Position numbers and translations under genes: made by a program. Shown piece by piece: positions 8,225 to 16,903 of a stretch of DNA of 32,884 nucleotides. The DNA is taken from contig PAPH01000046.1 in assembly GCA_002709005.1 (NCBI GenBank), positions 1 to 32,884 of the forward strand. The letters run 5' to 3'. The notes under the pieces are model-generated. The model saw only the letters and a program-made list of their open reading frames with translations. It had not been told where the DNA came from and made no database searches. The DNA comes from Hyphomicrobiales bacterium. GTDB taxonomy: Bacteria; Pseudomonadota; Alphaproteobacteria; Rhizobiales; Rhizobiaceae. The stretch's first letter is position 1. Each line of letters starts with the position of its first letter.

Positions 8225-8261
8225 TCAAGCGCTTGATTTAGACAGCGCCACGCACCATTAA
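8225..8261 (+). promoter_or_regulatory. Candidate pgi promoter with LacI-type palindrome
   Basis: TCAAGCGCTTGA (8225-8236) is a perfect 12-bp palindrome with the AA-N-CG-N-TT core typical of LacI-family operators. It overlaps a possible -35 element TTGATT (8233-8238), which stands 17 bp from a weak -10 CATTAA (8256-8261). The pgi start codon is 26 bp further on. The promoter hexamers are poor matches; the palindrome is directly visible, and its role is inferred. Confidence 0.35.
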
Positions 8262-8287
8262 TCGGGTCACGTCAGAAAGGACTTGCC

Positions 8288-9919
8288 GTGACCCCATTAA
8301 CGCTTTCCGTCATCGAAAAACTGAAATCCCGCCGCGCCGAGGCGCCGCTCGACATGCGCGAAGCGTTCAGGGCCGATCCCGGCCGGGCATCGCGCTACCG
8401 GATCGCCCTCGACGATCTGACGATGGATTTCTCCAAATGCGCGATCGACGAGACGGTCGCCGATCTGCTGATCGATCTCGCCAAGGCCGCCAATATCGAA
8501 TCCCGGCGCAACGCGATGATGGCCGGCGTGGCAATCAACACAACCGAAAACCGCGCCGTCCTCCACACCGCGCTGCGCGCTCCCAAGGACGCGGAAATCG
8601 AGGTCGACGGCCATAACGTCATCCCCGACGTGCATGCCGTGCTCGACGCCATGGGCAGGTTCGCCGAGGGTTTGCGCAGCGGCTCGATCAAGGGCTCGAC
8701 CGGCGAAAAGATCACCGACATCGTCAACATCGGCATCGGCGGCTCCGATCTCGGACCGGTGATGGCGACCTTGGCGCTGTCGCCCTGGCATGACGGACCG
8801 AACGCGCATTTCGTCTCCAATGTCGACGGCGCCCATATCGCCGACACGCTGGCCGGCCTCGATCCGGCGACGACGCTCATCATCATCGCGTCGAAGACCT
8901 TCACCACGATCGAGACCATGACGAACGCGCGGACCGCGCGCGACTGGATCGTCGAAGCGCTGGGCGAGGACGCCGTCGGCGCGCATTTCGCCGCCGTTTC
9001 CACAGCACTCGACAAGGTCGGCGAATTCAAGCTCTCCGAGGACCGGGTATTCGGCTTCTGGGACTGGGTCGGCGGCCGCTATTCCGTCTGGTCGGCAATC
9101 GGCCTCCCGGTGATGATCGCCATCGGACCGGAGAACTTCCGCGACTTCCTCGATGGCGCCCGCGCCATGGATGTCCATTTTGCCGAAGCGCCCGTTGCCG
9201 AAAACCTGCCGATGATGCTCGGCCTGGTCGGCGCGTGGCACCGTCTGGCCTGCGGTTATCCGAGCCGCGCCATCATCCCCTACGACCAGCGCCTCGCCCG
9301 CTTCCCCGCCTATCTCCAGCAGCTCGACATGGAATCGAACGGCAAGCGCGTCTCCATCGATGGCACCCCGCTTGAAACGGCCTCGGGTCCCATCGTCTGG
9401 GGAGAGCCGGGCACCAACGGGCAACACGCCTTCTTCCAGCTTCTTCACCAGGGCACCGACGTCGTGCCGGTCGAATTCATGATCGCGGCGAAGGGCCGCG
9501 AGCCGGAACTCGGGCACCAGCACCAGTTGCTGATCGCCAACTGTCTGGCGCAATCGGAGGCCTTCATGAAGGGCCGCACCTACGAGGAAGCCGCGGCCCA
9601 GCTTCGCGACAAGGGCATGGACGAGGCGCAGATCGAGAAGATAGCCCCCCACCGCGTGTTCACAGGCAACCGGCCGTCACTGACGCTGGTCTACGAGACG
9701 CTTACGCCTTACGCGCTCGGCCGGCTGATCGCGCTCTACGAGCACCGGGTGTTCGTCGAGGCGCAGATCTTCGGGATCAACGCCTACGACCAGTGGGGCG
9801 TGGAACTCGGCAAGGAGCTCGCCACCGACCTGTTGCCGGTGGTCAAGGGCGAGGCCGACGGTTCGGGCCACGATTCCTCGACCGTCGAACTCGCCGAGCT
9901 CATCCGCAGGATGGCCTAA
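8288..9919 (+). CDS. pgi: Glucose-6-phosphate isomerase
   Basis: A 543-residue cytosolic enzyme that interconverts glucose-6-phosphate and fructose-6-phosphate. It begins at GTG after an AGAAAGGA ribosome binding site. Family signatures are present: [13 protein letters not shown] (about 151-163), [12 protein letters not shown] with the phosphate-binding Ser/Thr residues (about 202-213), the [15 protein letters not shown] signature (about 258-272), the active-site region with [18 protein letters not shown], and the C-terminal [15 protein letters not shown] containing the catalytic Lys. The length matches bacterial PGI. No neighbour shares its pathway directly, but a fructokinase gene lies about 1 kb downstream on the other strand, beyond an AT-rich insertion that may have separated an older sugar-phosphate gene pair. 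Confidence 0.97.
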   Translation: MTPLTLSVIEKLKSRRAEAPLDMREAFRADPGRASRYRIALDDLTMDFSKCAIDETVADLLIDLAKAANIESRRNAMMAGVAINTTENRAVLHTALRAPKDAEIEVDGHNVIPDVHAVLDAMGRFAEGLRSGSIKGSTGEKITDIVNIGIGGSDLGPVMATLALSPWHDGPNAHFVSNVDGAHIADTLAGLDPATTLIIIASKTFTTIETMTNARTARDWIVEALGEDAVGAHFAAVSTALDKVGEFKLSEDRVFGFWDWVGGRYSVWSAIGLPVMIAIGPENFRDFLDGARAMDVHFAEAPVAENLPMMLGLVGAWHRLACGYPSRAIIPYDQRLARFPAYLQQLDMESNGKRVSIDGTPLETASGPIVWGEPGTNGQHAFFQLLHQGTDVVPVEFMIAAKGREPELGHQHQLLIANCLAQSEAFMKGRTYEEAAAQLRDKGMDEAQIEKIAPHRVFTGNRPSLTLVYETLTPYALGRLIALYEHRVFVEAQIFGINAYDQWGVELGKELATDLLPVVKGEADGSGHDSSTVELAELIRRMA

Positions 9920-10042
9920 ACATAAAATTGACCAATTCTGCTAAGAAGGTCTTCTTTCACCAAAAAAAAGACGTAGATGACTACTTCTAATATAGGTCGG
10001 ATTGATCTACACATCATCCTATGCATCAAGGAGAACCAACAT

Positions 10043-10069
10043 ATGCACAAAGGAAAAGACCTAATTTAG
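10043..10069 (+). CDS. Possible 8-codon open reading frame with strong ribosome binding site
   Basis: AAGGAG (10028-10033) stands 9 bases before an ATG that opens MHKGKDLI and then stops at TAG. The stop region overlaps a 15-base palindrome. A leader peptide or a remnant are both possible. In AT-rich DNA a chance occurrence is the simplest explanation, so this is reported at low confidence. Confidence 0.12.
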   Translation: MHKGKDLI

Positions 10070-10072
10070 GTC
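10050..10072 (-). terminator. Weak intrinsic terminator of the minus-strand island gene
   Basis: GACCTAA-T-TTAGGTC (10058-10072) is a perfect palindrome. Read on the minus strand it is followed by TTTTCCT. It overlaps the stop codon of the gene at 10061. The stem is short and AT-rich. Confidence 0.4.
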
Positions 10073-10672
10073 GTTATTGTTGCGCGCCCTTTCAATAAGG
10101 GCGTCAATATTTTCATATAATCTCGTATCGCCAACCGGATTCATCTCGCGCCTTTTTGCAATATGCGAGGAACAAGAATCTACGACCGAAATTAGAGCAG
10201 GCCCATACAACTCAATAACATCTTGATAGTCAATATATCCCCGCTTAATAAAAAAAGATAGAGTCTCAAAGAAACCACACATCTTCATTATTTGAGTATA
10301 TTCTTCGCCATTACTCTGCATTAGCTTAAATAATAATTTTGACGACTCCTCTTTCATCATTTCATTTTGATCTTCATGACTAGCGTTAGGAAACCTCTTC
10401 CGCAAATCCACTCGAATTTTGTCAATATGATCATACAACGCCACGCGAGAGTTGGCGAAATGCGTGTCCTCGTACATTCTATCTAGGTCGAATAGAAAGC
10501 GACCCTTTTCGGTTTTCAAAGCCTGCTTGTGAGCCGAAACCAACGCAGAGACTTGGCCTCTTGTGTACAAGAGGGCTATCACCGCTGAGAATGCAAGCAC
10601 CACCGTGGCAAGCATTGCGATTATTGAGATAAAATCTGGCTCTACTGCACAGTTAGGTATACAAATAACCAT
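10061..10672 (-). CDS. Membrane-anchored protein of unknown function (DUF4760-like)
   Basis: A 203-residue protein from the ATG at 10672, with a weak GGGAA ribosome binding site; a TTG lies one codon earlier. One hydrophobic segment (about residues 13-36, IIAMLATVVLAFSAVIALLY) is followed by a charged, helical cytosolic region with KGRFLFDLDRMYEDTHFANSR, GFFETLSFFIKRGYIDYQDVIELYG and a Lys/Arg-rich tail. This arrangement, an N-terminal membrane helix and a single helical domain with an F-D-L-D-R-x-Y and F-F-E-T-L pattern, resembles proteins grouped as DUF4760, whose function is unknown. Base composition and codon use are much more AT-rich than those of all neighbours, which points to horizontal acquisition. 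It is the only gene in an AT-rich stretch of about 1 kb. A defence or phage-related role is possible but not shown. Confidence 0.7.
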   Translation of the reverse strand: MVICIPNCAVEPDFISIIAMLATVVLAFSAVIALLYTRGQVSALVSAHKQALKTEKGRFLFDLDRMYEDTHFANSRVALYDHIDKIRVDLRKRFPNASHEDQNEMMKEESSKLLFKLMQSNGEEYTQIMKMCGFFETLSFFIKRGYIDYQDVIELYGPALISVVDSCSSHIAKRREMNPVGDTRLYENIDALIERARNNNDLN

Positions 10673-10806
10673 CAAATTCCCATTATAACCAAAAATAACT
10701 TCCTAACTGAAACCATAAAACAAACAACACTACAGCTCAACGCTTGATGTCATATTAATTTAAATTAGAAATCGCAAATCAATTAAAAGATTCCATTTCA
10801 AACTAA

Positions 10807-10838
10807 ATATCGAAGTTTTTCAAATTCAATTTCGATAT
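10807..10838. repeat. Inverted repeat in AT-rich intergenic DNA
   Basis: ATATCGAA (10807-10814) and TTCGATAT (10831-10838) form perfect 8-bp arms separated by 16 bp. The element lies about 135 bp upstream of the island gene start on the minus strand and could be an operator or a hairpin. The surrounding interval 10673-10915 is AT-rich and holds no open reading frame I can support. Confidence 0.4.
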
Positions 10839-10915
10839 AATTGAAGCCCACAATCATCACACTGCGATGAAAATCGCCGGCTTATTGAAACGATAAGCTT
10901 TGGTCTAGCGGCGCC

Positions 10916-11839
10916 CTAAAAACTGATCTCTTCGGCCCAGGGCGGATTTGCGCCCGGCCGGGAGACGGTGACGGCAGCAGCCTTCGCGCCCCACAGAAGC
11001 GCATCGTGAATCTCGTCACCGGAGAGATTTGCGATCGCATCCTTGTCGAGCCGACCGGCACGATGCAGGCTCGCGAGGATGCCGGCATTGAAGGTGTCGC
11101 CGGCACCGACCGTATCGGCAACCTCGACCTTCACGCCCTGCACATCGATCATCTGGTCGCTGGCAAACCCGATGGCACCCTCGGGGCCTCGGGTGATCAC
11201 CACCAGTTTCACGCCGCGATCAAGCCAGACGCCCGCCGCCTGCTCCATCCCGGACATGCCGAACCATTCGAGGTCCTCGTCGGAGAGCTTGAGGATGTCC
11301 GACATGTCGATCATCCGGTCGATGCGGGCGCGATGGGCGTCGGCGTCCTTGATGAAGGAGGGCCGGATATTGGGATCGAGCGAGATCACACGCTTTTTGT
11401 GCTCGCGCTGCATCAGCGCCTCGTAGGTCGATCCGCAAGGCTCGGAAATCAGGCTGATCGCGCCGAAATGCATGGCGCTGACGTCATCGCCGAGTTCGGG
11501 CAGGTCGGCTTCGGTGATCATCCGTCCCGCCGTATTCTCATCGAAGAAGGCGTAGCTCGCCTGGCCGTTCGTAAGCTTGACGAAGGCGAGCGTGGTGGGG
11601 AGATCGAGCGTGGCGCAATAGGAATGATCGACCTTGCTGTCATCGAGCGACCTGCGCAACACGTCGCCGAACATGTCAGACGACAGGCCGGTGAAGAAGC
11701 CCGACGGGACGCCGAGCCGCCCGAGCGCTATGGCCGTGTTGAAGACCGCGCCGCCGGCATAGGGGGCGAAAGCCTCCTCGCCCGCCTCACTCCTCCGCGG
11801 CAGCATGTCGATGAGCGCCTCGCCACATGAAATGATCAT
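10916..11839 (-). CDS. frk: Fructokinase, PfkB/ribokinase family
   Basis: A 307-residue sugar kinase that most likely phosphorylates fructose to fructose-6-phosphate. Seen in the sequence: the N-terminal CGEALIDMLP, the PfkB signature region AGGAVFNTAIALGRLG (about 28-43), the SLDPNIRPSFI substrate/nucleotide region, and the C-terminal DTVGAGDTFNAGIL (about 243-256) with the catalytic Asp and anion hole. The arrangement and sequence fit rhizobial fructokinases, but substrate assignment within PfkB kinases is approximate. The ATG follows a GAGGAGAAC ribosome binding site. The gene lies 27 bp downstream of pyrE on the same strand, so the two are probably co-transcribed. Confidence 0.88.
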   Translation of the reverse strand: MIISCGEALIDMLPRRSEAGEEAFAPYAGGAVFNTAIALGRLGVPSGFFTGLSSDMFGDVLRRSLDDSKVDHSYCATLDLPTTLAFVKLTNGQASYAFFDENTAGRMITEADLPELGDDVSAMHFGAISLISEPCGSTYEALMQREHKKRVISLDPNIRPSFIKDADAHRARIDRMIDMSDILKLSDEDLEWFGMSGMEQAAGVWLDRGVKLVVITRGPEGAIGFASDQMIDVQGVKVEVADTVGAGDTFNAGILASLHRAGRLDKDAIANLSGDEIHDALLWGAKAAAVTVSRPGANPPWAEEISF

Positions 11840-11866
11840 CGTCGTTCTCCTCGCGCGCCCGGTGTC

Positions 11867-12565
11867 TCAGCTCTTCGGCAGTTCGCCGACGCCGCCATGG
11901 GCAGCGGACCATTCGAGCGGCGCATCGAGAAACCGGCCGACGGAGGCCAGTGTGTCGGCGTCGAAAGCCCAGCGTTCGGTGGCCACTTCCAGCACATCGC
12001 GCCAGGTGGCGATATTGTGCAATTTCACTTTGCCGTTCCCGAAGCGCTCCTCGGCCTCCGGGAAGATGCCGTAGTAGAACAGCGCCATGCCGTGATCGAC
12101 GGTCGCGCCGGCAGCGCGGATCGCGTCGATGAAGGTGAACATCGAACCACCGGCGGTCGTCAGGTCCTCGATCACCAGAACGCGCGCGCCTTCCTTCAGT
12201 TCACCCTCGATCTGGGCGTTGCGGCCGTGCCCCTTGGGCTTCTTGCGCACATAGATCATCGGAAGACCGAGACGCTCGGCGAGGAACGCCGCGAAGGGAA
12301 TGCCCGCCGTCTCGCCGCCTGCGACGCAGTCGAACTGCTCGAAGCCGGCTTCCGACAGAATGGTTGCAGCCGCGAAATCCATGACCGCCGAGCGGACGCG
12401 CGGATAGGAGATCAGCTTGCGGCAGTCGATATAGACGGGGCTGACCATGCCGGAGGCAAGCTTGTAGGGCTCGGCGGCGTTGAAATGGACCGCTCCGATC
12501 TCCAGAAGCTGGCTGGCGAAGAGTTCGGCCATCCTGGCCTTGTCGGGAAAGCTGTTCGAGAACAT
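11867..12565 (-). CDS. pyrE: Orotate phosphoribosyltransferase
   Basis: A 232-residue cytosolic enzyme that joins orotate to PRPP to give OMP in pyrimidine biosynthesis. The PRPP-binding loop [21 protein letters not shown] is intact, and the [17 protein letters not shown] flexible catalytic loop precedes it. The N-terminus ([32 protein letters not shown]) is typical of alphaproteobacterial PyrE. I chose the ATG at 12565, which follows an AGAGGTG ribosome binding site; a GTG two codons earlier overlaps that site. pyrC lies upstream on the same strand with a 175-bp gap, and frk follows at 27 bp. Confidence 0.95.
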   Translation of the reverse strand: MFSNSFPDKARMAELFASQLLEIGAVHFNAAEPYKLASGMVSPVYIDCRKLISYPRVRSAVMDFAAATILSEAGFEQFDCVAGGETAGIPFAAFLAERLGLPMIYVRKKPKGHGRNAQIEGELKEGARVLVIEDLTTAGGSMFTFIDAIRAAGATVDHGMALFYYGIFPEAEERFGNGKVKLHNIATWRDVLEVATERWAFDADTLASVGRFLDAPLEWSAAHGGVGELPKS

Positions 12566-12740
12566 GGACACCTCTTTTTCGCCCTCCCGATTAGCAGCAG
12601 TCGCGCGCGATGAGAAGCGCGGAGCGAACAGGGAGACGAGGCTATCCGCGGGATTTTGGGTGGACTGACGACATTCGCTATCCTCGGCACAAGCTCAAGG
12701 ATGAGGAGGCCGGAAGATCATGCCCGCTTTTGCAACGCCC

Positions 12741-13781
12741 CTACGCCTCCACACTCCAATAAACAGGGGTCATGGGGTCAAACACCGTCACCCTGCCCGC
12801 GCCGGTCTGAATATGGGAGGGAAATTCCACCGGCTCGTCGTGCCGGGTGAGCATGAGTTTCTCCCCGTTGACCGGCAGTCGATACCAGGCCGGGCCGTTG
12901 AGCGAGGCAAAGTTCGCGAGCTTTTCGAGCGCGTTCTCTTCCTCGAAGACCTGGGCGAGGCAGGCCATCGTGTTGGTGGCGGTGAAGATACCGGCGCAGC
13001 CGCAGCCGCATTCCTTCATCGGGTCGACATGGGGCGCCGAATCCGTGCCGAGGAAGAAGCGCGCGTCGCCGGATGTGGCGGCCTTGCGGAGCGCCAGGCG
13101 ATGGAGTTCGCGCTTGGCGACCGGCAAGCAGTAGTAATGCGGGCGGATGCCACCGGCGAGGATGGCGTTGCGGTTGATCATCAGGTGGTGCGTGGTGATC
13201 GAGGCGGCGAGGTTTTTCACCGCGCCCGCCACATAGTCCGCGCCGTCCTTGGTGGTGATGTGTTCCATGGTGATACGGAGTTCCGGCAGCCGCTGGCGCA
13301 GCGGATCGAGCACGGTATCGATAAAAACCTTCTCGCGGTCGAAAATGTCGACGGCCGGGTCGGTCACCTCGCCATGGATGCAGAGCGTCATGCCGATCTC
13401 GGCCATGGTTTCGAGCACGCCCATCACCTTGCCGAGATCGCGCACGCCGGAATGTGAATTGGTGGTGGCGCCCGCCGGATAGAGTTTGACCGCGGTCGCC
13501 ACGCCGGAGGTGAAGGCATCAGCCACGTCGGCGGCATCGGTGCCCTCGGTGAGGTAGAGCGTCATCAGCGGGGTGAAGTCCGAACCTTGCGGAAGAGCGG
13601 CGAGAATACGACCCCGGTAGGCTTCCGCATCGGCCTTGGTGACCACCGGCGGCACGAGGTTGGGCATGATGATGGCGCGGGCGAAGTGGCGCGCGCTCTC
13701 GGGCGCCACGCCCTCCAGCATCGCGCCGTCGCGCAAGTGCAGGTGCCAGTCATCGGGGCGCGGGATCTCGATCGTCTTCAT
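12741..13781 (-). CDS. pyrC: Dihydroorotase, class II (E. coli PyrC type)
   Basis: A 346-residue zinc amidohydrolase that cyclises carbamoyl aspartate to dihydroorotate. The metal ligands are visible: DWHLHLRDG near the N-terminus, the carboxylated lysine in [15 protein letters not shown] (about 93-107), the histidine of CIHGEVTD, the histidine of [10 protein letters not shown], and the aspartate of FLGTDSAPH. Length and motifs match the short class II enzymes rather than the longer PyrC/AllB type. The gene is divergent from the SDR gene at 13917 with a 135-bp shared upstream region, and it is followed by pyrE, giving a small pyrimidine cluster. Confidence 0.96.
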   Translation of the reverse strand: MKTIEIPRPDDWHLHLRDGAMLEGVAPESARHFARAIIMPNLVPPVVTKADAEAYRGRILAALPQGSDFTPLMTLYLTEGTDAADVADAFTSGVATAVKLYPAGATTNSHSGVRDLGKVMGVLETMAEIGMTLCIHGEVTDPAVDIFDREKVFIDTVLDPLRQRLPELRITMEHITTKDGADYVAGAVKNLAASITTHHLMINRNAILAGGIRPHYYCLPVAKRELHRLALRKAATSGDARFFLGTDSAPHVDPMKECGCGCAGIFTATNTMACLAQVFEEENALEKLANFASLNGPAWYRLPVNGEKLMLTRHDEPVEFPSHIQTGAGRVTVFDPMTPVYWSVEA

Positions 13782-13916
13782 GCCGTCCTCGTCTTTCGCA
13801 GTCCACTACCGTCGGGTGCTTGACCCCGGCAGCCCTATGCCGTTTGTGTCGTCCGAGGCTTTAAGCGCCAGACCGGAATGGTGCAAGGCTGCCAGACGGA
13901 CAAGGAGAGGAACCCC

Positions 13917-14705
13917 ATGGATCTCGGACTGACATCGAAACGCGCGCTGGTGCTCTCCTCGACCCGCGGACTGGGATTGAGCGTCGCGCAGGCGATTGCC
14001 GCCGAGGGCGCGGATGTGGTGATGACCGGCCGAGACGCCGAAACCCTTCAGGCCGAAGTCGACGCGATCAACGCCAAGGGTGCAGGCAAGGCCCATGCGA
14101 TCGTCGCCGATCTCTCGGATTCTTCAACGCCGAAGATGCTCGTCGAGCAGACCCGCGGGAAACTGGGCGGCATCGATATCCTCGTCAACAATACCGGCGG
14201 CCCGCCCGCCGGCATGATGCACGAGGCGGATGTCGACGTGGTGCGCCGGCAATACGAGGTGATGGTGCTCCGGGTGATGGAAATCGCCGGCCTCGTCATC
14301 CCGGAAATGCGCGAGCGGCGCTGGGGCCGGGTTCTGACCATCGCATCCTCGGGCGTCATCCAGCCGATCCCCAATCTGGGGCTGTCGAACGCGATCCGCG
14401 CCTCGCTCGTCGGCTGGTCGAAATCGATGGCCAACGAGTTGAGCAGCGAAGGCCTGACCTTCAACATGCTGCTGCCGGGGCGGATCGCCACCGACCGTAC
14501 GCGGCAGATTGACAGCATCAACGCGAAGAAGGCCGGCAAGTCGGTCGAGGAGATCGAGACCTCCTCGATGACGCAGATTCCCGCGGGGCGGTACGGCCGC
14601 ACCGACGAATTCGGCTCCGTCGGTGCGTTTCTCGTCTCGGAACGCGCGAGCTATATCACCGGCTCGCAGATCCGCTGCGACGGCGGGGCGATCAAGTCCG
14701 TCTGA
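13917..14705 (+). CDS. SDR-family oxidoreductase with degenerate active site
   Basis: A 262-residue Rossmann-fold protein annotated in related genomes as a 3-oxoacyl-ACP reductase. The ATG at 13917 follows an AAGGAGAGG ribosome binding site. The cofactor motif is SSTRGLGL rather than the usual TGxxxGIG. NNTGG at about 95-99 is near canonical (NNAG). The catalytic YxxxK is absent: after the TIASSGV serine segment, the expected position reads NLGLSNAIRASLVGW. These departures match the SDR subgroup described as resembling beta-ketoacyl reductase but lacking a perfect tetrad. The C-terminal ASYITGSQIRCDGGAIKSV is typical of SDRs. The substrate is unknown, and classical SDR chemistry should not be assumed. 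Confidence 0.85.
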   Translation: MDLGLTSKRALVLSSTRGLGLSVAQAIAAEGADVVMTGRDAETLQAEVDAINAKGAGKAHAIVADLSDSSTPKMLVEQTRGKLGGIDILVNNTGGPPAGMMHEADVDVVRRQYEVMVLRVMEIAGLVIPEMRERRWGRVLTIASSGVIQPIPNLGLSNAIRASLVGWSKSMANELSSEGLTFNMLLPGRIATDRTRQIDSINAKKAGKSVEEIETSSMTQIPAGRYGRTDEFGSVGAFLVSERASYITGSQIRCDGGAIKSV

Positions 14706-14715
14706 GGATCAGACG
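14699..14715. terminator. Palindrome spanning both stop codons of convergent genes
   Basis: CGTCTGA (14699-14705) and TCAGACG (14709-14715) form a perfect 7-bp stem with a three-base loop. The two arms contain the TGA stops of the SDR gene and of the convergent aminotransferase gene. No T-tract follows on either side, so termination activity is uncertain. Confidence 0.35.
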
Positions 14716-15563
14716 AGCCGCTTGCGGGTTTCGGCGATATAGAGCTCGCGCAGTTTGGTGGCTACCGGGCCGGGCTTGCCGTCAGACAACTGGACCCCGT
14801 CGATCGCAACCACCGGACCGACGAAGACGGAGGCGGAGCTGATGAAGGCTTCCGCAGCGTTTCGCGCTTCCTCGACAGTAAAGGTGCGTTCCTCGATCTT
14901 GGTCCCGGTTTCCTCCGCATAGGCCATCAGCGTGGCGCGGGTGATGCCGGGAAGGATCGAGTTCGACAGCGGGCGGGTGACGATGGCACCCTCCTTGGTC
15001 ACGATATAGGCGTTGTTGGAGCTGCCCTCGGTGACCTCGCCGTCGCGAACGAGCCAGGCGTCGTCGGCGCCGGCCTTCTTGGCTTCCATCTTGGCGAGCG
15101 AGGGATAGAGAAGCTGGGTGGTCTTGATGTCGCAGCGGCCCCAGCGCTTGTCTTCGAGGGTGATGACCTTCAGCCCCTTCGTCGCCACGGGCGTATCGAG
15201 CAGTTCCTTACTCTGGGTGAAGAGGACCAGAGACGGGGTCATCTTGTCGGTGTCAAAGGCAAAGTCGCGGTCGGCCGCGCCACGCGTCATCTGCAGGTAG
15301 ACCATGCCCTGGTCGACCTCGTTGAGCCGCACCAGTTCCCTGTGAATGGTCAGGAGCTTGTCGTCGGAGACGTCGACGCGCATGCCGAGCTCACCGGCAG
15401 AGCGATGCAGCCGCTTGATGTGGGCCGGGAAGTCGGCAAGCTTTCCGTCGAGCACGGCGGCGACCTCGTAGATCGCGTCGGCCATCAGGAAGCCCCGGTC
15501 GAACACCGAAATCTTCGCGTCGTTCTCGGGCACATACTCGCCGTTCACATAGACTGTGCGCAT
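14709..15563 (-). CDS. dat: D-amino-acid aminotransferase (class IV PLP enzyme)
   Basis: A 284-residue fold-type IV transaminase, the same length as bacterial D-alanine aminotransferases (about 280 residues). Seen: YVNGEYVP at the N-terminus, the SVFDRGFLMADAIYEV active-site segment, RCDIKTTQLLYPSLAK with the likely PLP-binding lysine at about 143, and DGEVTEGSSNNAYIV. The expected reaction is transfer of an amino group between D-amino acids and 2-oxo acids, supplying D-Glu or D-Ala; branched-chain aminotransferase activity is the alternative within the same family. I chose the ATG at 15563 because of its AGGAGAATGGT ribosome binding site; the frame is open for 43 further codons upstream. It is divergent from the DegT-type gene with a 146-bp gap. 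Confidence 0.88.
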   Translation of the reverse strand: MRTVYVNGEYVPENDAKISVFDRGFLMADAIYEVAAVLDGKLADFPAHIKRLHRSAGELGMRVDVSDDKLLTIHRELVRLNEVDQGMVYLQMTRGAADRDFAFDTDKMTPSLVLFTQSKELLDTPVATKGLKVITLEDKRWGRCDIKTTQLLYPSLAKMEAKKAGADDAWLVRDGEVTEGSSNNAYIVTKEGAIVTRPLSNSILPGITRATLMAYAEETGTKIEERTFTVEEARNAAEAFISSASVFVGPVVAIDGVQLSDGKPGPVATKLRELYIAETRKRLV

Positions 15564-15709
15564 ACCATTCTCCTGTTGTGGTTCGACTGTCTTGCCAGAT
15601 TTGTGCAGTGCGAGCCAAGGCAAAAACGCGGGCCTGAAACGATAGACCGCAATCTCCGCGCAGGTTCGACGCACTAGGGTACCCGACGACACGAACCGAT
15701 GGCCACGAA

Positions 15710-16834
15710 ATGACCGCTCCCGACAGCAAACTACCGATCGCCTATACGCGGCCTTCGATCACCGATCTGGAGGTCGAGTACGCGACCGATGCCGCGCGCA
15801 ACGGCTGGGGTCCGCGCTGCTACGACTACATCCATCGCTTCGAAGAGGGCTTCGCTTCCCATCTGGGCGTTTCCCGTGCCATCGCCACATCGAGCTGCAC
15901 CGGGGCGATGCATCTGGGGCTCTCGGCCCTCGGCATAGACGCCGGCGACGAGGTGATCCTCGCCGACACCAACTGGATCGCCACTGCGGCCCCCATCGTC
16001 CATTTGGGCGCGACGCCTGTCCTGGTCGACATCCTGCCCGACACCTGGTGCATCGACCCCGCGCTTGCCGAAGCCGCGATCACCCCGCGCACCAAGGCGA
16101 TCATCGCCACCCATCTCTATGGTTCGATGTGCGACATGCATGCGCTTCTGGCGATCGGCGAAAGGCACGGAATCGCCATCATCGAGGACGCGGCGGAAGC
16201 CATCGGTTCGGCCTGGGGCGACAAGCGCGCGGGCGCGATGGGGACGTTCGGCACCTTCTCCTTCCACGGCACCAAGACTGTGACGACAGGCGAAGGCGGG
16301 ATGTTCGTGACCCATGATGCTGCTCTCGCCGCCAAGGTCGACCAGCTCGCCAATCACGGTCGCGATCCGAACGAGCCGCGTCAGTTCTTCCCGACCGTGA
16401 CCGGCTACAAGTTCAAGATCGCCAATGTGCAGGCCGCTATCGGCTGCGCACAGGTGGAGCGGATCGATGAGCTGATTGCGGGCAAGCGCCGGATTATGGC
16501 GCGCTACCAGGCGCTGCTGGGCGATCTCGACGGGATGAGCCTGAACGCGGAACCGGAAGGCTCGACGAACGGGTTCTGGATGCCGACGGCGGTCTTCTCA
16601 CCAGAGACCGGCATCACCCGCGAGAGACTGATGGAGGCGTTCAGGGCGGAGGCGATCGATGCGCGGGTGTTTTTCTGGCCGCTCTCGTCCTTGCCGATGT
16701 TTCCGGACAATCCCGGAAATGTGAATGCCTATGACGTTCCCGGCCGCGCGATCAACCTGCCCTCCTATCACGACATGAGCGAGGACGATCAGGCGCGCGT
16801 CGCAGGCGTTATCCCCAAGCTTCGCAACCGCTAG
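15710..16834 (+). CDS. DegT/DnrJ/EryC1-type sugar aminotransferase
   Basis: A 374-residue fold-type I PLP enzyme of the family that aminates keto-sugars bound to nucleotides, similar in layout to perosamine synthase (4-amino-4,6-dideoxyhexose formation). Seen: SSCTGAMHLGLSALGI (PLP phosphate region), ATHLYGSMCDM, IIEDAAEAIGS with the PLP-binding Asp, and FSFHGTKTVTTGEGGMF with the Schiff-base lysine. Because the lysine is present, this is not the RfbH-type 3-dehydrase, which carries His there. No good ribosome binding site is visible before the ATG. The gene converges on the CDP-sugar operon at 16904-20599 with a 69-bp gap, so it may act on a 4-keto intermediate of that pathway. That link is inference. 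Confidence 0.87.
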   Translation: MTAPDSKLPIAYTRPSITDLEVEYATDAARNGWGPRCYDYIHRFEEGFASHLGVSRAIATSSCTGAMHLGLSALGIDAGDEVILADTNWIATAAPIVHLGATPVLVDILPDTWCIDPALAEAAITPRTKAIIATHLYGSMCDMHALLAIGERHGIAIIEDAAEAIGSAWGDKRAGAMGTFGTFSFHGTKTVTTGEGGMFVTHDAALAAKVDQLANHGRDPNEPRQFFPTVTGYKFKIANVQAAIGCAQVERIDELIAGKRRIMARYQALLGDLDGMSLNAEPEGSTNGFWMPTAVFSPETGITRERLMEAFRAEAIDARVFFWPLSSLPMFPDNPGNVNAYDVPGRAINLPSYHDMSEDDQARVAGVIPKLRNR

Positions 16835-16903
16835 CTCACCTGTCGGCGGCTTCGCGCTTCGTGCTCGGCGCGAAACGGACGATATCGCTGTGTTCGCCTT
16901 CGC

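Noticed and set aside
8297..9652. 451-residue minus-strand open frame
   Set aside because: Antisense to pgi, which has every expected motif.
11006..11830. 274-residue plus-strand open frame
   Set aside because: Antisense to the fructokinase gene; composition of a shadow frame.
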